A stretch of 47,623 nt of DNA from a virus. Each line of letters opens with the position of its first letter. The first letter of the stretch is position 1. Shown here one piece after another: positions 14,900-24,553 of this stretch. Both the position numbers and the translations under genes were made by a program. The DNA is taken from IMG/VR virus record IMGVR_UViG_3300036791_000741, positions 1 to 47,623 of that record; one strand, given 5' to 3'. The notes under the pieces were generated by a model. It saw only the letters and a list, made by a program, of their open reading frames with translations, had not been told where the DNA came from and ran no database searches.

Positions 14900-16948
14900 G
14901 TGGTCTCGACCGTCTTCGCACCGCCGGGGCCGGCTGCCGGGCCAGCCCGGCAGGTCACCAATCCCAACACCGGCAACAGCTACGCCTTCAATGGCCAGGG
15001 CGCGGCGGTTGTCGCTGACGCCGATGCGCCGTGGTTTTTGACCCAGGGCTACACGGCAACACCGGCCGCCGGCGCAGGCGCGGTCGTCTATGCGCCGTTC
15101 ATGCCTGACCAGGGCATGGCGCGCGTCATCACGCATCCGATCAGCGGCAACAGCTACGTCTTCAACGGTGCTGGCGCCGCTGTCGTCTCAACGGCCGACC
15201 TGCCGTGGTTCTTGAGCCAGGGCTATGTGCAATTGCCGTCCGGCACCGTGATGCAGGAGCCGCTGCAGCCGGGCTTGGCGGCTCCCGGCGTCATCACCAA
15301 TCCCAACACCGGCAATACTTACGTCGTGAACGGCCGCGGTCTTATCGTCGCCCAGGCCGCCGACGTTCCTTGGTTCACGGGGCAAGGCTTTGTCGCCAGC
15401 GGCCCCAGCGGCCCCCCGGTGCTCACCCGGTTCAGCGTCACCGCGCCGGCGACGGCGTCGACCGGTGCTGCGATCACCGTCACCGTCACCGCACTCGACC
15501 AGTTCGGCGCCACGTTCCCGGGCTACGCCGGCACTGTCCACTTCACCTCGACCGATGGCGCGGCAGCACTTCCGGCAAATTCGACGCTCACTGCCGGCGT
15601 CGGCACGTTCCCGGCGACGCTCAACACTGCCGGTAATCAGACCATCACGGCGACCGATACGGTGACCACTTCGATCACCGGCACCTCGGGCGTGATCGCG
15701 GCATCTACGCCAGCGTTCCCGCCACAGGTTGGCGGTGTTAATCCGACCCTGTTCGGCGACTTCGCCGGCAGCCAGTACTGGGCCGCGGGCGTGGTTCAGT
15801 CCAGCTTCGCCGCCTGGATGACCGCCATCGGCGCTACCTACAGCCGGGCCTCGACCGCGACCTACATGCAAGGCGGCGTCGTCAAGACCGCCGCTGCCAA
15901 TGTGATGAGGTTCCCAACCGATGCCGGTGGGGCGCCGTTGGGCATCCGGCTGACCGGGGCGGCGACCAACCTGCATCTGCACTCAGCTATCAGCGACAGC
16001 TTGGCCAGTTATTCAACACAGGGCACCGGAACGGTTCTAGCTGCGGCGCCGGGGACACCCGATCCAAGCGGCGGATCGGCGGCTATTTCCTTAACTCCCG
16101 GCGCCACCACCGGCCAAAGCGACTTCTTTTGGACCGCCGGTTGGACTGCCGTGGCTTCGACGCCCTACGCCTTCTCAGTCTTTGCCAAGCCAAATGGATA
16201 TACCAATTTCCAGCTGGATATCGATGTTTCAGGAAATCATTTTGCACAATTCTCCATGGTTGGTGCCGGTTCTGTTCTCAGCAGTACTGGCGTTACGGCA
16301 GTTATCACTGCTTTGGCAAATGGGTGGTACTTGTGTTCTATTGCCGCTCCTACACTCACAGGATCAGGTAATACTAACAGCTTAGTCTACGCCACCGGCA
16401 ATGGGACAAACCGCAACTTCACCTCCGATGGCGTTTCCGGCTATTTCTTCTGGGGTATGCAGGTTACGCAATCGACCTTCCAGGCCGACTACATCCCCAC
16501 CACCACCGCAACGGTGACGCAGGCGGCGGATGCGTTCAGCTTCCCGTTCACGCAGACGACTTATTCAGCCCTTGTCGGCACCAACGGTATTCTGTTTGAT
16601 GGTTCAGGAGCTCAACGTGCTCTTGCCGATAACAATGTCGCTGGAATTTGGGTTTTGGCAGCGACTCAGTTTGGCGCTTGGAGTGCCAGCAGTACCATCA
16701 ATGGCCCCACCATCACCAATGTACTCAACCCACACAAAACCATGATTGCAGGAAATTCCGCAAACGTAGCGGTCACATCTGATGGGTTGACGCCTTCCTC
16801 GTATCCTCAAGGTATCAATGCGTCGGCGCCCACCAGTATGACTTTGGGTGGCCCTGGAGGATTTTATGGTTCCGGAAATTACAGCCAACTCGGCATTTGG
16901 AACGGCATCGTCGCCTCGAACGCAGACTTGATAAGGCTAACCCAGTGA
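14900..16948 (+). CDS. Large repeat/Ig-like/lectin-like virion protein
   Basis: 682 residues with a GTG start at 14900. Residues 1-170 hold three repeats as in the previous gene (NPNTGNSYAFNGQG, HPISGNSYVFNGAG, NPNTGNTYVVNGRG). Residues about 178-275 form an Ig-like domain (LTRFSVTAPATASTGAAITV, AGNQTITATDT). The remainder (YSRASTATYMQGGVV, WYLCSIAAPTLTG, YFFWGMQVTQSTFQADYIPT) has the pattern of phage concanavalin-like carbohydrate-binding domains. G+C drops from about 16180 on, suggesting separate acquisition. Likely binds the cell surface. Confidence 0.7.
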   Translation: MVSTVFAPPGPAAGPARQVTNPNTGNSYAFNGQGAAVVADADAPWFLTQGYTATPAAGAGAVVYAPFMPDQGMARVITHPISGNSYVFNGAGAAVVSTADLPWFLSQGYVQLPSGTVMQEPLQPGLAAPGVITNPNTGNTYVVNGRGLIVAQAADVPWFTGQGFVASGPSGPPVLTRFSVTAPATASTGAAITVTVTALDQFGATFPGYAGTVHFTSTDGAAALPANSTLTAGVGTFPATLNTAGNQTITATDTVTTSITGTSGVIAASTPAFPPQVGGVNPTLFGDFAGSQYWAAGVVQSSFAAWMTAIGATYSRASTATYMQGGVVKTAAANVMRFPTDAGGAPLGIRLTGAATNLHLHSAISDSLASYSTQGTGTVLAAAPGTPDPSGGSAAISLTPGATTGQSDFFWTAGWTAVASTPYAFSVFAKPNGYTNFQLDIDVSGNHFAQFSMVGAGSVLSSTGVTAVITALANGWYLCSIAAPTLTGSGNTNSLVYATGNGTNRNFTSDGVSGYFFWGMQVTQSTFQADYIPTTTATVTQAADAFSFPFTQTTYSALVGTNGILFDGSGAQRALADNNVAGIWVLAATQFGAWSASSTINGPTITNVLNPHKTMIAGNSANVAVTSDGLTPSSYPQGINASAPTSMTLGGPGGFYGSGNYSQLGIWNGIVASNADLIRLTQ

Positions 16949-16961
16949 GAGGAGAATTACC

Positions 16962-17192
16962 ATGTTGACACGACCCGACGTTGGTACCCTTGAGCACATC
17001 CGCCTTTGGCTTGCCAGCAAGCCGGCCGGCGAAGGCTACGAATGGCTGTCCGAGGAATGCGCCTGGGGGCAGTATTGCATGGAACACTATGGTGTGGCGC
17101 AGGGCGAGCCCACCGCCGAGTTGCAGTTGCTCAACCGAAAGGCAAGGGAAACACCGCACACCTGGGGCGCCCTTTACGAGCGGATGTCATGA
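16962..17192 (+). CDS. Small hypothetical protein
   Basis: 76 residues with RBS GAGAGGAGAATTACC. MLTRPDVGTLEHIRLWLASK, then EGYEWLSEECAWGQYCMEHY. Family unknown; Trp- and Cys-containing. ATGA overlap with the following gene. Confidence 0.65.
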   Translation: MLTRPDVGTLEHIRLWLASKPAGEGYEWLSEECAWGQYCMEHYGVAQGEPTAELQLLNRKARETPHTWGALYERMS

Positions 17193-17599
17193 TCGATCAT
17201 ATGGGTGGTTTCGCCGACGAAGCAACGGCCCTGGCCTACCCGGAATGGGCGCAGTACCACGTCCCGGCCACTGAGAACTCGCCCGGCGGCTGGGACCCGT
17301 CCCGCTGCATCACCGATATCCTGATTTGGGACCCGGCGTTCGACCGCACCGATCCCGACACCGGTGGCATCACGCATCAGCCGTACGACATGATCTGGCG
17401 GGTGATCGTGACGCTGCCGGAAGCGTCGGACGATTTGCTGGCGTCGTCGCCGACCCAGCTGGTGATCGATCATGAGACCGGCGAAACCCTGTTGATGCGC
17501 TACTTTACCGAGGCTTCGCTTCAGCGGCTGTGGATGCAGCCGATCTTCGTCGGCTCCAAATATCCGTTTCAGAGCGGCGAAGGCGGCATGATCCCCTGA
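17189..17599 (+). CDS. Hypothetical virion-region protein
   Basis: 136 residues from ATG 17189 (ATGA overlap). Contains DILIWDPAFDRTDPDTGGIT, PYDMIWRVIVTLPEASDDLL and QLVIDHETGETLLMRYFTEA. A soluble mixed-fold protein before the tail tube genes; family unknown. Confidence 0.65.
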   Translation: MIDHMGGFADEATALAYPEWAQYHVPATENSPGGWDPSRCITDILIWDPAFDRTDPDTGGITHQPYDMIWRVIVTLPEASDDLLASSPTQLVIDHETGETLLMRYFTEASLQRLWMQPIFVGSKYPFQSGEGGMIP

Positions 17600-17600
17600 G

Positions 17601-17613
17601 CCCGGTGCTTTGC
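17601..17613 (+). repeat. CCCGGTGCTTTGC motif, copy 4
   Basis: Exact copy, intergenic, 31 bp before the tail tubular protein A start. It is followed by GCCGGC-TTTTTTGG-GCCGGC (17612 on), a dyad with a T-run in its loop. Confidence 0.65.
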
Positions 17614-17644
17614 CGGCTTTTTTGGGCCGGCGCACAAACTGGCC

Positions 17645-18349
17645 ATGTTCGAATGGCCCCTCGACAAGCTCGCTCTCATCAACTCGGCGCTGGCGCAGAC
17701 GAGCAACAATCTCGTCGCCGTGGCGGACGACGGCTCGGAAGAGTGGGATGTCTGCTCGCCGGCCTATGAGCGGGCGCTCGGCTACATCATCGAGCGGCAC
17801 CCGTGGTCATGGACCCGCACCATGGCGGTGCTGCAGCCGGCAGCGAACGCCCCGGCCGATCCCGAATGGGACACTGCTTTCAATCTGCCGGCCGATCTCG
17901 TCCACCTGATCTACATCCGGGTCGACAACCGCCCGGCGCCCTATGCGGTGATGATGGGCCCGTCGACCAGCGGGCTGCGGCCGCAGGTGGTGACCAACGC
18001 CCAGGGCGGCCCGCCGGCGCCGATCCCGCCGCAGGTGCCGGCGGCGGTGCTCGCGGCCTACATCAGCTCGTCGACCTCCGATCCGCAGTTCGCGACGCCG
18101 ATGCTGATCCTGGCGCTCGAACAGTTCGTGATCGCCGGCATCTATCGCGGCCTGCACGAGGACACCGCGTCGGCGATGGCGCAGCTCAAGCTCGCCGAGC
18201 TGACGCTGCTGCAGGCCCAGGCCCGGCACGATCAGCAGCTGCCCAAGCGCGCGTTTTTTAATTCTCGCCTGCAGGCGGCGCGCCGCATCCGTCGGCCCGG
18301 GTTGGTGCCTCCCGGCTCCAACTGGAGCGGCACTGGAACGCCGGGGTGA
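17645..18349 (+). CDS. Tail tubular protein A (T7 gp11-like)
   Basis: 234 residues. Early sequence LALINSALAQTSNNLVAVAD, then SPAYERALGYIIERHPWSWT, then NLPADLVHLIYIRVDNRPAP follows the T7 gp11 adaptor pattern: start helices that contact the portal, and a WxWA/T-type motif. The adaptor ring joins portal to nozzle. The next gene, the nozzle, confirms the context. Confidence 0.85.
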   Translation: MFEWPLDKLALINSALAQTSNNLVAVADDGSEEWDVCSPAYERALGYIIERHPWSWTRTMAVLQPAANAPADPEWDTAFNLPADLVHLIYIRVDNRPAPYAVMMGPSTSGLRPQVVTNAQGGPPAPIPPQVPAAVLAAYISSSTSDPQFATPMLILALEQFVIAGIYRGLHEDTASAMAQLKLAELTLLQAQARHDQQLPKRAFFNSRLQAARRIRRPGLVPPGSNWSGTGTPG

Positions 18350-18355
18350 TGCGCG

Positions 18356-20632
18356 ATGCCATCGACAAACATGATCACGGCGCAGCGCGACTTCTCTGCC
18401 GGCCAGGTCGATCCCAACATCAGGCGTAACGAGGATCACCCGTTCTTCAAGGCCGGGGTGAGGACCTGCATCAATTATCGCCAGCTCAACACCAAGGGCC
18501 TGGCCAATCGGTTCGGCCGCTCGGCGCAGTTCTTCGACGGCCCACGGGTCGAAGAAATTCTGATGGGCCCTGGCTTCCCGTTCGTGCTGTGCTTTGCCCC
18601 CGGCCAGCTGCAGCTGCGCCAGATGAACGGCACCGTGGTGTTCACCGCCACCGGCTTGCCGTGGACCGCGGCGAACACCAGCCAGATCGTGTGGGCGATC
18701 TTTCGCACCACCATCTACATCTGTTTTCCCGGCATGCAGCCGCGGGTGATTACCTGGGCGCAGGGCACGACGACATTCACGATTGCGCTGTATGACGTGA
18801 TGTCGATCGGCAACACCCGGCGGGCGGCGTTCTATCGCATCTCGCCGCAGGGCATTACGCTGCAGCCGATCCAAACCGGTGGCGGCCTCGGCCGCGGTCA
18901 GATCGTCAACCTGGTCACCTCCGATCCGGTGTTCGTCGCCGGCATGGTCGGCACCTACATCCGCTATGTTAATCGCGAAATACTCATCACCGCCGTGGCC
19001 GACCCGATGCACGCCACCGGCGAAGTCTGGGAGGGCCTCTTTCACGGCCAGCATTTGACATTCGGCAACTCGCCGGTGGGCGATTTGTCGGGGATCGTGA
19101 GCGTCGGCGACGTCGTCATCGGCCAGGTTTCCGGCGCGAGGGGCCAGGTGACGGCGGTCAGCGGCATCACCATTGATGTGCAGCTGCTCAGCGGGACGCC
19201 GTTTGAAGTTGGCGTCGCCGATGGCGTCACCAGTCCCGGCGGCGGTCTTGGCGCGCCGACCGCGCAGAGCTTCCTCGAACCAGCTGCGGTGACCATCTGG
19301 GACGAGGAGATCATGAATGCCTATCGCGGCTGGCCGATGTCCTGTTTTGCCGACCAGAACCGGCTCGGGCTGACCAATTTCCCTGCGGTGCCGCGGGGCG
19401 TCGTGTGGTCCGCCATCAATGCGCCGAACGATCTCTATGTGCCGACCGATCTATTCCTGACGGCGGACAACGCGATCTTCGAGTTGGCGCCGGGCCAGAC
19501 CCAGGTCTACTTCGTCGTGCCCGGCGCCGAGAGCGACGAGTTCGTGTTCGGCGACAACGCCACCTACTGGATACCGATCAACGTCCAGAACCCGCTCAGC
19601 GCGACCGGCGTGGTGGTGTTCAACCGCATCGACGAGGGTGCGGCACCGGTGCAGCCGCGGTTCTTTCGCGGCGCCATCATCTACATCAATGCCGCCGCCA
19701 ATCAGGTGCGGGCGATCGCGGCGACCGGCGCCTATAACCGGCCCTATGAGGCACGCGACCTCTCCGAGCTGCATCGGGCGCTGCTGATCGCACCGATCGC
19801 CATTGCTGCTCCCGATGGCGACAATCCGCTGTTCTCGGAGCGCTACGTCTACATCCTCAATGGCAACGGCTCGCTGGCGGTCGCCTATGTCGATATCGAG
19901 AACGGCCAGCTCAAGTCGGCGCCCGGCTTCGTCATCATGAACGGCATCGGCAACGTCACCTGGGTGGCGTCGCGCCTCGCCAATGTCTGGTTCACCACGA
20001 ACTATCCCGGCGCGACGGGCCCGATGGCCGAGCTTCTCGACCCGACCCGCTTCATGGATGCGAGCATCAACGTCAATGCGCTGCCGGCTGCGCTGGTGCC
20101 GCCGACCGGAAAGGGCCCGCTGTGGTGGGCGCCTGGTCAGCCGGTGTCGCTGCTCGACAATGGCCTGCGCCAGATGGGCATCTACCAGGTCGACGCCAAC
20201 GGCTTCATCATTCCGCAATTCATCGGCGGCGAAAATCTCGCATCGCCGCAGTTGGTCGCTGGCCAGCCGTGGACCGCGACGATCGAGCCGTTCATCCCGT
20301 CGCCCGGTCCCGGCCAGGACACCAAGCAGCGCATGATCCGCCGCCGGGTGGCCAGGATGTCGAGCTACTTCAACAACTCGACCGGCTTCCTGTTCGTGGT
20401 GATGTATTCAGGGCCGGTGCGGCCGTCGGCGCCGCCGCAGGGCACCGTGATCGGCTCGCGGCGCATCCCGACCTACCTCATGGGCGACGACGCGACCCAG
20501 TCGGCGCCGCTGCGCAACGGTGCGGAATTCTGGCGGCCCAAGGGGCGCTCCTACGATCCGCGCGTCGCGATCATCAAGGATACCGTCGGGCCGTACACGC
20601 TGTTGGAGCTTGGCACCGAGGTCACTGTGTGA
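18356..20632 (+). CDS. Tail tubular protein B, nozzle (T7 gp12-like)
   Basis: 758 residues, close to the usual gp12 length. MPSTNMITAQRDFSAGQVDP, GVRTCINYRQLNTKGLANRF and the later RGWPMSCFADQNRLGLTNFP are characteristic of the podoviral nozzle, including the early FSxG motif and the conserved FxxRLxLTxxP-type blade segment. It forms the tail tip that contacts the cell and gates DNA release. Confidence 0.87.
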   Translation: MPSTNMITAQRDFSAGQVDPNIRRNEDHPFFKAGVRTCINYRQLNTKGLANRFGRSAQFFDGPRVEEILMGPGFPFVLCFAPGQLQLRQMNGTVVFTATGLPWTAANTSQIVWAIFRTTIYICFPGMQPRVITWAQGTTTFTIALYDVMSIGNTRRAAFYRISPQGITLQPIQTGGGLGRGQIVNLVTSDPVFVAGMVGTYIRYVNREILITAVADPMHATGEVWEGLFHGQHLTFGNSPVGDLSGIVSVGDVVIGQVSGARGQVTAVSGITIDVQLLSGTPFEVGVADGVTSPGGGLGAPTAQSFLEPAAVTIWDEEIMNAYRGWPMSCFADQNRLGLTNFPAVPRGVVWSAINAPNDLYVPTDLFLTADNAIFELAPGQTQVYFVVPGAESDEFVFGDNATYWIPINVQNPLSATGVVVFNRIDEGAAPVQPRFFRGAIIYINAAANQVRAIAATGAYNRPYEARDLSELHRALLIAPIAIAAPDGDNPLFSERYVYILNGNGSLAVAYVDIENGQLKSAPGFVIMNGIGNVTWVASRLANVWFTTNYPGATGPMAELLDPTRFMDASINVNALPAALVPPTGKGPLWWAPGQPVSLLDNGLRQMGIYQVDANGFIIPQFIGGENLASPQLVAGQPWTATIEPFIPSPGPGQDTKQRMIRRRVARMSSYFNNSTGFLFVVMYSGPVRPSAPPQGTVIGSRRIPTYLMGDDATQSAPLRNGAEFWRPKGRSYDPRVAIIKDTVGPYTLLELGTEVTV

Positions 20633-20641
20633 GGGCAACCC

Positions 20642-21118
20642 ATGGGACAGCCATTGGCGGATGCCGGTGGTCCAACGGTCGGTCAGCAGGCTTCCGGCGC
20701 CTCGATGGCGAGCAGCGGCCTCAAGGCGTTCGGCGACATCTATGCCGCCCAGGGCAAGGCCGAAGGCGCCAAGTATCGGGCGGCGACGCTCGAGGCCAAT
20801 GCCCAGCGCGCCCGGGTCTCGGCGGTGCAGACCGGTGCCGCCGAGAGCCAGCAGCTCGCCACCACGCTCGGCAACATCGATGCGGTGCGGGCGGCGGCTC
20901 ATGGCGATCCGACCTCGCCGATGGCGGGCGCCTATCGCGACATGAACGAGGACCTCGGGCTCACCAAGAAGGCGATCGACGTCGACAACATCATGGCCCA
21001 GGCGCGCCAGGACGATAGCGACGCCGCCTATCTGCGCACCTCGGCGAAATACGCGCTGACCCAGGGCTACATCAGCGCCGGCTCTGATGTGCTCTCGGCA
21101 CTTTCGAAGGCGGTGTGA
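20642..21118 (+). CDS. Internal virion protein, T7 gp14-like
   Basis: 158 residues, Ala-rich and helical (MASSGLKAFGDIYAAQGKAE, AATLEANAQRARVSAVQTGA, MAGAYRDMNEDLGLTKKAID). Size, composition and position before two giant internal proteins fit gp14, which is ejected first and inserts in the outer membrane. TGATG coupling to the next gene. Confidence 0.75.
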   Translation: MGQPLADAGGPTVGQQASGASMASSGLKAFGDIYAAQGKAEGAKYRAATLEANAQRARVSAVQTGAAESQQLATTLGNIDAVRAAAHGDPTSPMAGAYRDMNEDLGLTKKAIDVDNIMAQARQDDSDAAYLRTSAKYALTQGYISAGSDVLSALSKAV

Positions 21119-24100
21119 TGGCAGAGCTTCCGCGCGTCCCGTTCCCTGACAGCACCACCCGGCCGATCAAGTACAATCTGAGCCAGGCGGACATCGCTGG
21201 CCCGTACACCGCGATTGCGCAGTCCGCCGAGAAGGTGTCGGGCGCGCTGGAGGACGTCGCCAAGCCGCTCGCCGAGGAGGCCGGACGCCAGGCGGTGCGG
21301 CGCGACGACAGCGGCAACCTGATCGTCGACCGCCTGCCGCCGATCATCGGCGAGGCGGCGGTGTCGGCACGGCTCGCCACCGCGGCAAAGCTGCAGCCGC
21401 AGATCGAGACCGACCTGCTCAAGGCGAAGCTCGATAATCAGTATGACCCGACCGGGTACGCCAAGGCGGTGGGCGCCTATAAGCCGGCGTTGCTCAAGGG
21501 CATGGACCCGGCGCTGGCCCGCGGTGTCGACCGCATGGTCGACAACACCTCGCAGCAGTACATGCGCTCGATCCTGGTCGAGAAGGACGCCCACGACACC
21601 CAGGAGTTCAAGGAGAACACGGAAGCGCAGCTCACCCGGATTAACGACCAGACCCAGGTGCTGGCGCGCCAGCAAGGCGGCGTCGAGAGCAAGGAGTACA
21701 GCCAGCTCTACCAGGAGCGCGTCACCCTCATCAACGCCCTGGCAAACAATCCCAGGCTCAAGATACCCCCGGAGAAGCGCCAGCTGATGCTGCAGCAGGC
21801 CCACGGCGATGACATGGGGCAGTCGATCGTCGGGCAGGCGATCCGCTTGTTCCAGACCAAGGCGAACAAGACCGAGGCGCAGCGTTTTCTGATGGACTGG
21901 GCGTGGGGCGAGCAGGGCAAGGACCTGCCGCTGACGCCGCGGCAGCGCGACCACTTCGTCACCGAAGGTCTCAAGTCGCTCGAAGGGATGTCGGCGGAGG
22001 ACAGCAAGGCGATCACCGCGCAGACCACCGCCATCAATGGCAGCATCAAGACCTGGATGGATAACCCGACCGGCTTCAGGGAGGAGCCCTACAACGACCT
22101 GATGACGGCGGCGGCCGCGCTGGGCAACACGACCGGCATGCGCAACCTGACGGCGTGGCGCAATTTCAAACCGGTGTTCGAAGACCTGTCGAGCCAGAAC
22201 ACCGAGGACCGGCTGCACAAGATCGAGTTGATCGAGCAGCTCATGGCAGGCTACCAGCCGGGCGCGCCGCAAGCTCCCGGCCAGTTCGGCCCGCCCAACC
22301 CGCCGGTGCCGATCAACATGAGCGATACGGCGACGGTGAAGATGTGGAACGACGCGAACGAGCGCGGCAAGGCACTGGCGGCGCACGACGTCGAGGCCTC
22401 CCACGGCGAACTCAAATACTCGATTGAGCACGGGCACCAGATTTCGCAGCAGCGGCTCGACGAGTTCGCCGAGCTTGCCGGCCTCACCCGGCGCAACGAT
22501 CTCGTCAACGATCTGCAGCCCGCCCTCGCCAGTGCGGTGAAGCGAGGTACCCTTACCTCGGAGCAGTCGAACGCGGTCATCTCTACCGCCAGGCAGTTGG
22601 CAGCGCAGACCACTGATCCGAGGGCGCAAAAGTACTTCGACCAAGTGGTCAAACAGACCGAGACGGACGAGAAGGAAAAGCAGGGCGACCCGCTGGGGTA
22701 CGCCAATATTCATTTTGGGGCGCGGCCGCCGGGCCCGCTGGCTCCCGATAAGCCTGACGCCTTTGCCGGCGAGTTGGTGGCGCGTACCGAAGGCGCCGCC
22801 ACGTTTCATCAGAGGGAGAAGACGTTTGGTGGCGTGTCCTATGTCAGCGAAGCCGAGGCGGCGCAGCTCTATCCGCAGCTCACGACCGGCCTCAGGTCCG
22901 AGGACGCGGCGAAGGCGCTCGGGGCATTCCATGCGATCCCCGACACCGATCGCCTGGCGACATTGACGCAGCCCAAGATGCGCGATGCCGTCCGCGACAT
23001 GAGCTACAGCCTCGACCATGTGCGGGTGGATGCCGCCATCGCGACGATGGAAGACCTCTACAACGCCCATCCGCACGAGTTTAAAGCCGCCTATGGCGAT
23101 GACGCCATGACCCACCTCAGCACGGCTCTCAGCCTGCAGGGCATCTACAACTCCGCAGAACGGACCGAGCTGCTGAACAAGCCGGTCGACGGGCGCACCC
23201 TGGAGGCGCGCCGCCAGATCGAAAAGGACACCAAGGAGAAGGACCTCAAAGATGTGAGGCCAGAGCAAATCCTCGACAAGTCGTTCTGGATCACGCCCGG
23301 GCCGCTTGCCCGCGCCATCGGGTCGATGCCGCTGCCGCCGGCGGATGCTTCGACTGCCAGTGCGTTCTTGAGCGAGTGGAAGGATGGCGTGGCGACCCTG
23401 GTCGGCCGCGGTTCCAAACTCGACGAGGCGAAGAAGCAGATTTCCGGCCGGATGGCGAACGAGTGGGCGGTGTCGGATGTGAACGGTGGCGCGTTGATGA
23501 AGTACGCGCCCGAGAAGTACTACAACACGCCGCCGCTGCCTGGTGATCCCGGCGGCGTGTGGATGAGCCGGCAACTCGACGAGCACATCACCTCGATCCT
23601 GGGCCCGCAGGTGTCGCCGTCGGCGTTGGGGATCGGGCTTGGCGGTGATTTGCCGCGAGCAGCGCCGGTTGCCAACTGGCGGTTCGAAAAACTCGTCGCC
23701 GACACCCAGTCAAAATATGAGGCCGAGCACGGCCTGCCGGTATCCTACGAGGTCTGGGTTACTAACATGAAGACCGGCCAGGCCGACCTGCTCCGGAAGC
23801 CGCCGACCGACGAGGCCTTCACCAACGTCGATCGTGGCAGCACGCGCTTCATCTTCAAGCCCGGCAAGAGCACCGATCTCTACTCGCCGGCGGGGGAGGC
23901 CTACGAGGCGCAGCGCATCGCCATGGAGAACGCTCAGGCGGCGCGGGCGCGGGCAGCGGTCAATATCGGCCGTCGCACGATGGGGCGGCAATATCCGGCC
24001 GATTGGGCGGGCGACCAGACGCCGGCCTTCCAGCTCGGCCCGAGGATCATGGGAGCCTTTGGCGTGAGGAATATGCGCGAGCGGGCGCGCAGCTGGCTGA

Positions 24101-24153
24101 TCGGGCCGCCGACCGACGCCAAGGCTCATGCGGAGCATCGCGATGCCCAATAA
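21118..24153 (+). CDS. Internal virion protein, T7 gp15-like
   Basis: 1011 residues from ATG 21118, which overlaps the previous stop as TGATG. Long helical protein starting MAELPRVPFPDSTTRPIKYN, with repeated acidic/amphipathic helices (ALAAHDVEASHGELKYSIEH, ELAGLTRRNDLVNDLQPAL). In T7 such proteins form the periplasmic ejection tunnel. Identification rests on order, size and composition. Confidence 0.7.
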   Translation: MAELPRVPFPDSTTRPIKYNLSQADIAGPYTAIAQSAEKVSGALEDVAKPLAEEAGRQAVRRDDSGNLIVDRLPPIIGEAAVSARLATAAKLQPQIETDLLKAKLDNQYDPTGYAKAVGAYKPALLKGMDPALARGVDRMVDNTSQQYMRSILVEKDAHDTQEFKENTEAQLTRINDQTQVLARQQGGVESKEYSQLYQERVTLINALANNPRLKIPPEKRQLMLQQAHGDDMGQSIVGQAIRLFQTKANKTEAQRFLMDWAWGEQGKDLPLTPRQRDHFVTEGLKSLEGMSAEDSKAITAQTTAINGSIKTWMDNPTGFREEPYNDLMTAAAALGNTTGMRNLTAWRNFKPVFEDLSSQNTEDRLHKIELIEQLMAGYQPGAPQAPGQFGPPNPPVPINMSDTATVKMWNDANERGKALAAHDVEASHGELKYSIEHGHQISQQRLDEFAELAGLTRRNDLVNDLQPALASAVKRGTLTSEQSNAVISTARQLAAQTTDPRAQKYFDQVVKQTETDEKEKQGDPLGYANIHFGARPPGPLAPDKPDAFAGELVARTEGAATFHQREKTFGGVSYVSEAEAAQLYPQLTTGLRSEDAAKALGAFHAIPDTDRLATLTQPKMRDAVRDMSYSLDHVRVDAAIATMEDLYNAHPHEFKAAYGDDAMTHLSTALSLQGIYNSAERTELLNKPVDGRTLEARRQIEKDTKEKDLKDVRPEQILDKSFWITPGPLARAIGSMPLPPADASTASAFLSEWKDGVATLVGRGSKLDEAKKQISGRMANEWAVSDVNGGALMKYAPEKYYNTPPLPGDPGGVWMSRQLDEHITSILGPQVSPSALGIGLGGDLPRAAPVANWRFEKLVADTQSKYEAEHGLPVSYEVWVTNMKTGQADLLRKPPTDEAFTNVDRGSTRFIFKPGKSTDLYSPAGEAYEAQRIAMENAQAARARAAVNIGRRTMGRQYPADWAGDQTPAFQLGPRIMGAFGVRNMRERARSWLIGPPTDAKAHAEHRDAQ

Positions 24154-24553
24154 GGATTTCACCGAGCGCTACAACACCGACCTCGACGAGAAGTCGGAGC
24201 AGAGCTTCCAGCGCTGGATCAAGGGCCAGACGGCTTCGCTCGGACGCGACGTCAGCAGGGACCTCAGGGACTACGACCTGCGCGGCTGGTGGCAGCAGCA
24301 ACAGCGCTATGATTACCAGGCCAAACAAAATCCCGAGGCCGATCCTCCGGTGAGTTTCATGCGGGCCGGGGTGTATGTCCCGACCGGCGATCTGTCGTCC
24401 GCTCCGAGCGGGAACATAGAGGACAGGACTGGGCAATCGGGCCCCGTTTCGAACAAGAGTGTTCCACCAAGGGACCCGGCCATGGCCACTTCCAAACTGG
24501 CCGAGGCCCTTGGAATTGGAGATATCAGGACAGGAAAGCCCAATGGCCGATGA
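24143..24553 (+). CDS. Small hypothetical protein of the ejection module
   Basis: 136 residues from ATG 24143 (MPNKDFTERYNTDLDEKSEQ), overlapping the previous gene by 11 bp. Contains TASLGRDVSRDLRDYDLRGW, WWQQQQRYDYQAKQN and MRAGVYVPTGDLSS, a pattern found in small phage proteins between internal virion genes. Function unknown. Confidence 0.65.
   Translation: MPNKDFTERYNTDLDEKSEQSFQRWIKGQTASLGRDVSRDLRDYDLRGWWQQQQRYDYQAKQNPEADPPVSFMRAGVYVPTGDLSSAPSGNIEDRTGQSGPVSNKSVPPRDPAMATSKLAEALGIGDIRTGKPNGR

Noticed and set aside
14147-15136. 329-codon minus-strand frame opposite the repeat proteins
   Set aside because: Its apparent repeats mirror the plus-strand NPNTGNSY repeats; no ribosome site or protein-like sequence.
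17612-17634. Rho-independent terminator before the tail tube gene
   Set aside because: The T-run is in the loop of the GCCGGC dyad rather than after the stem, and the operon continues.
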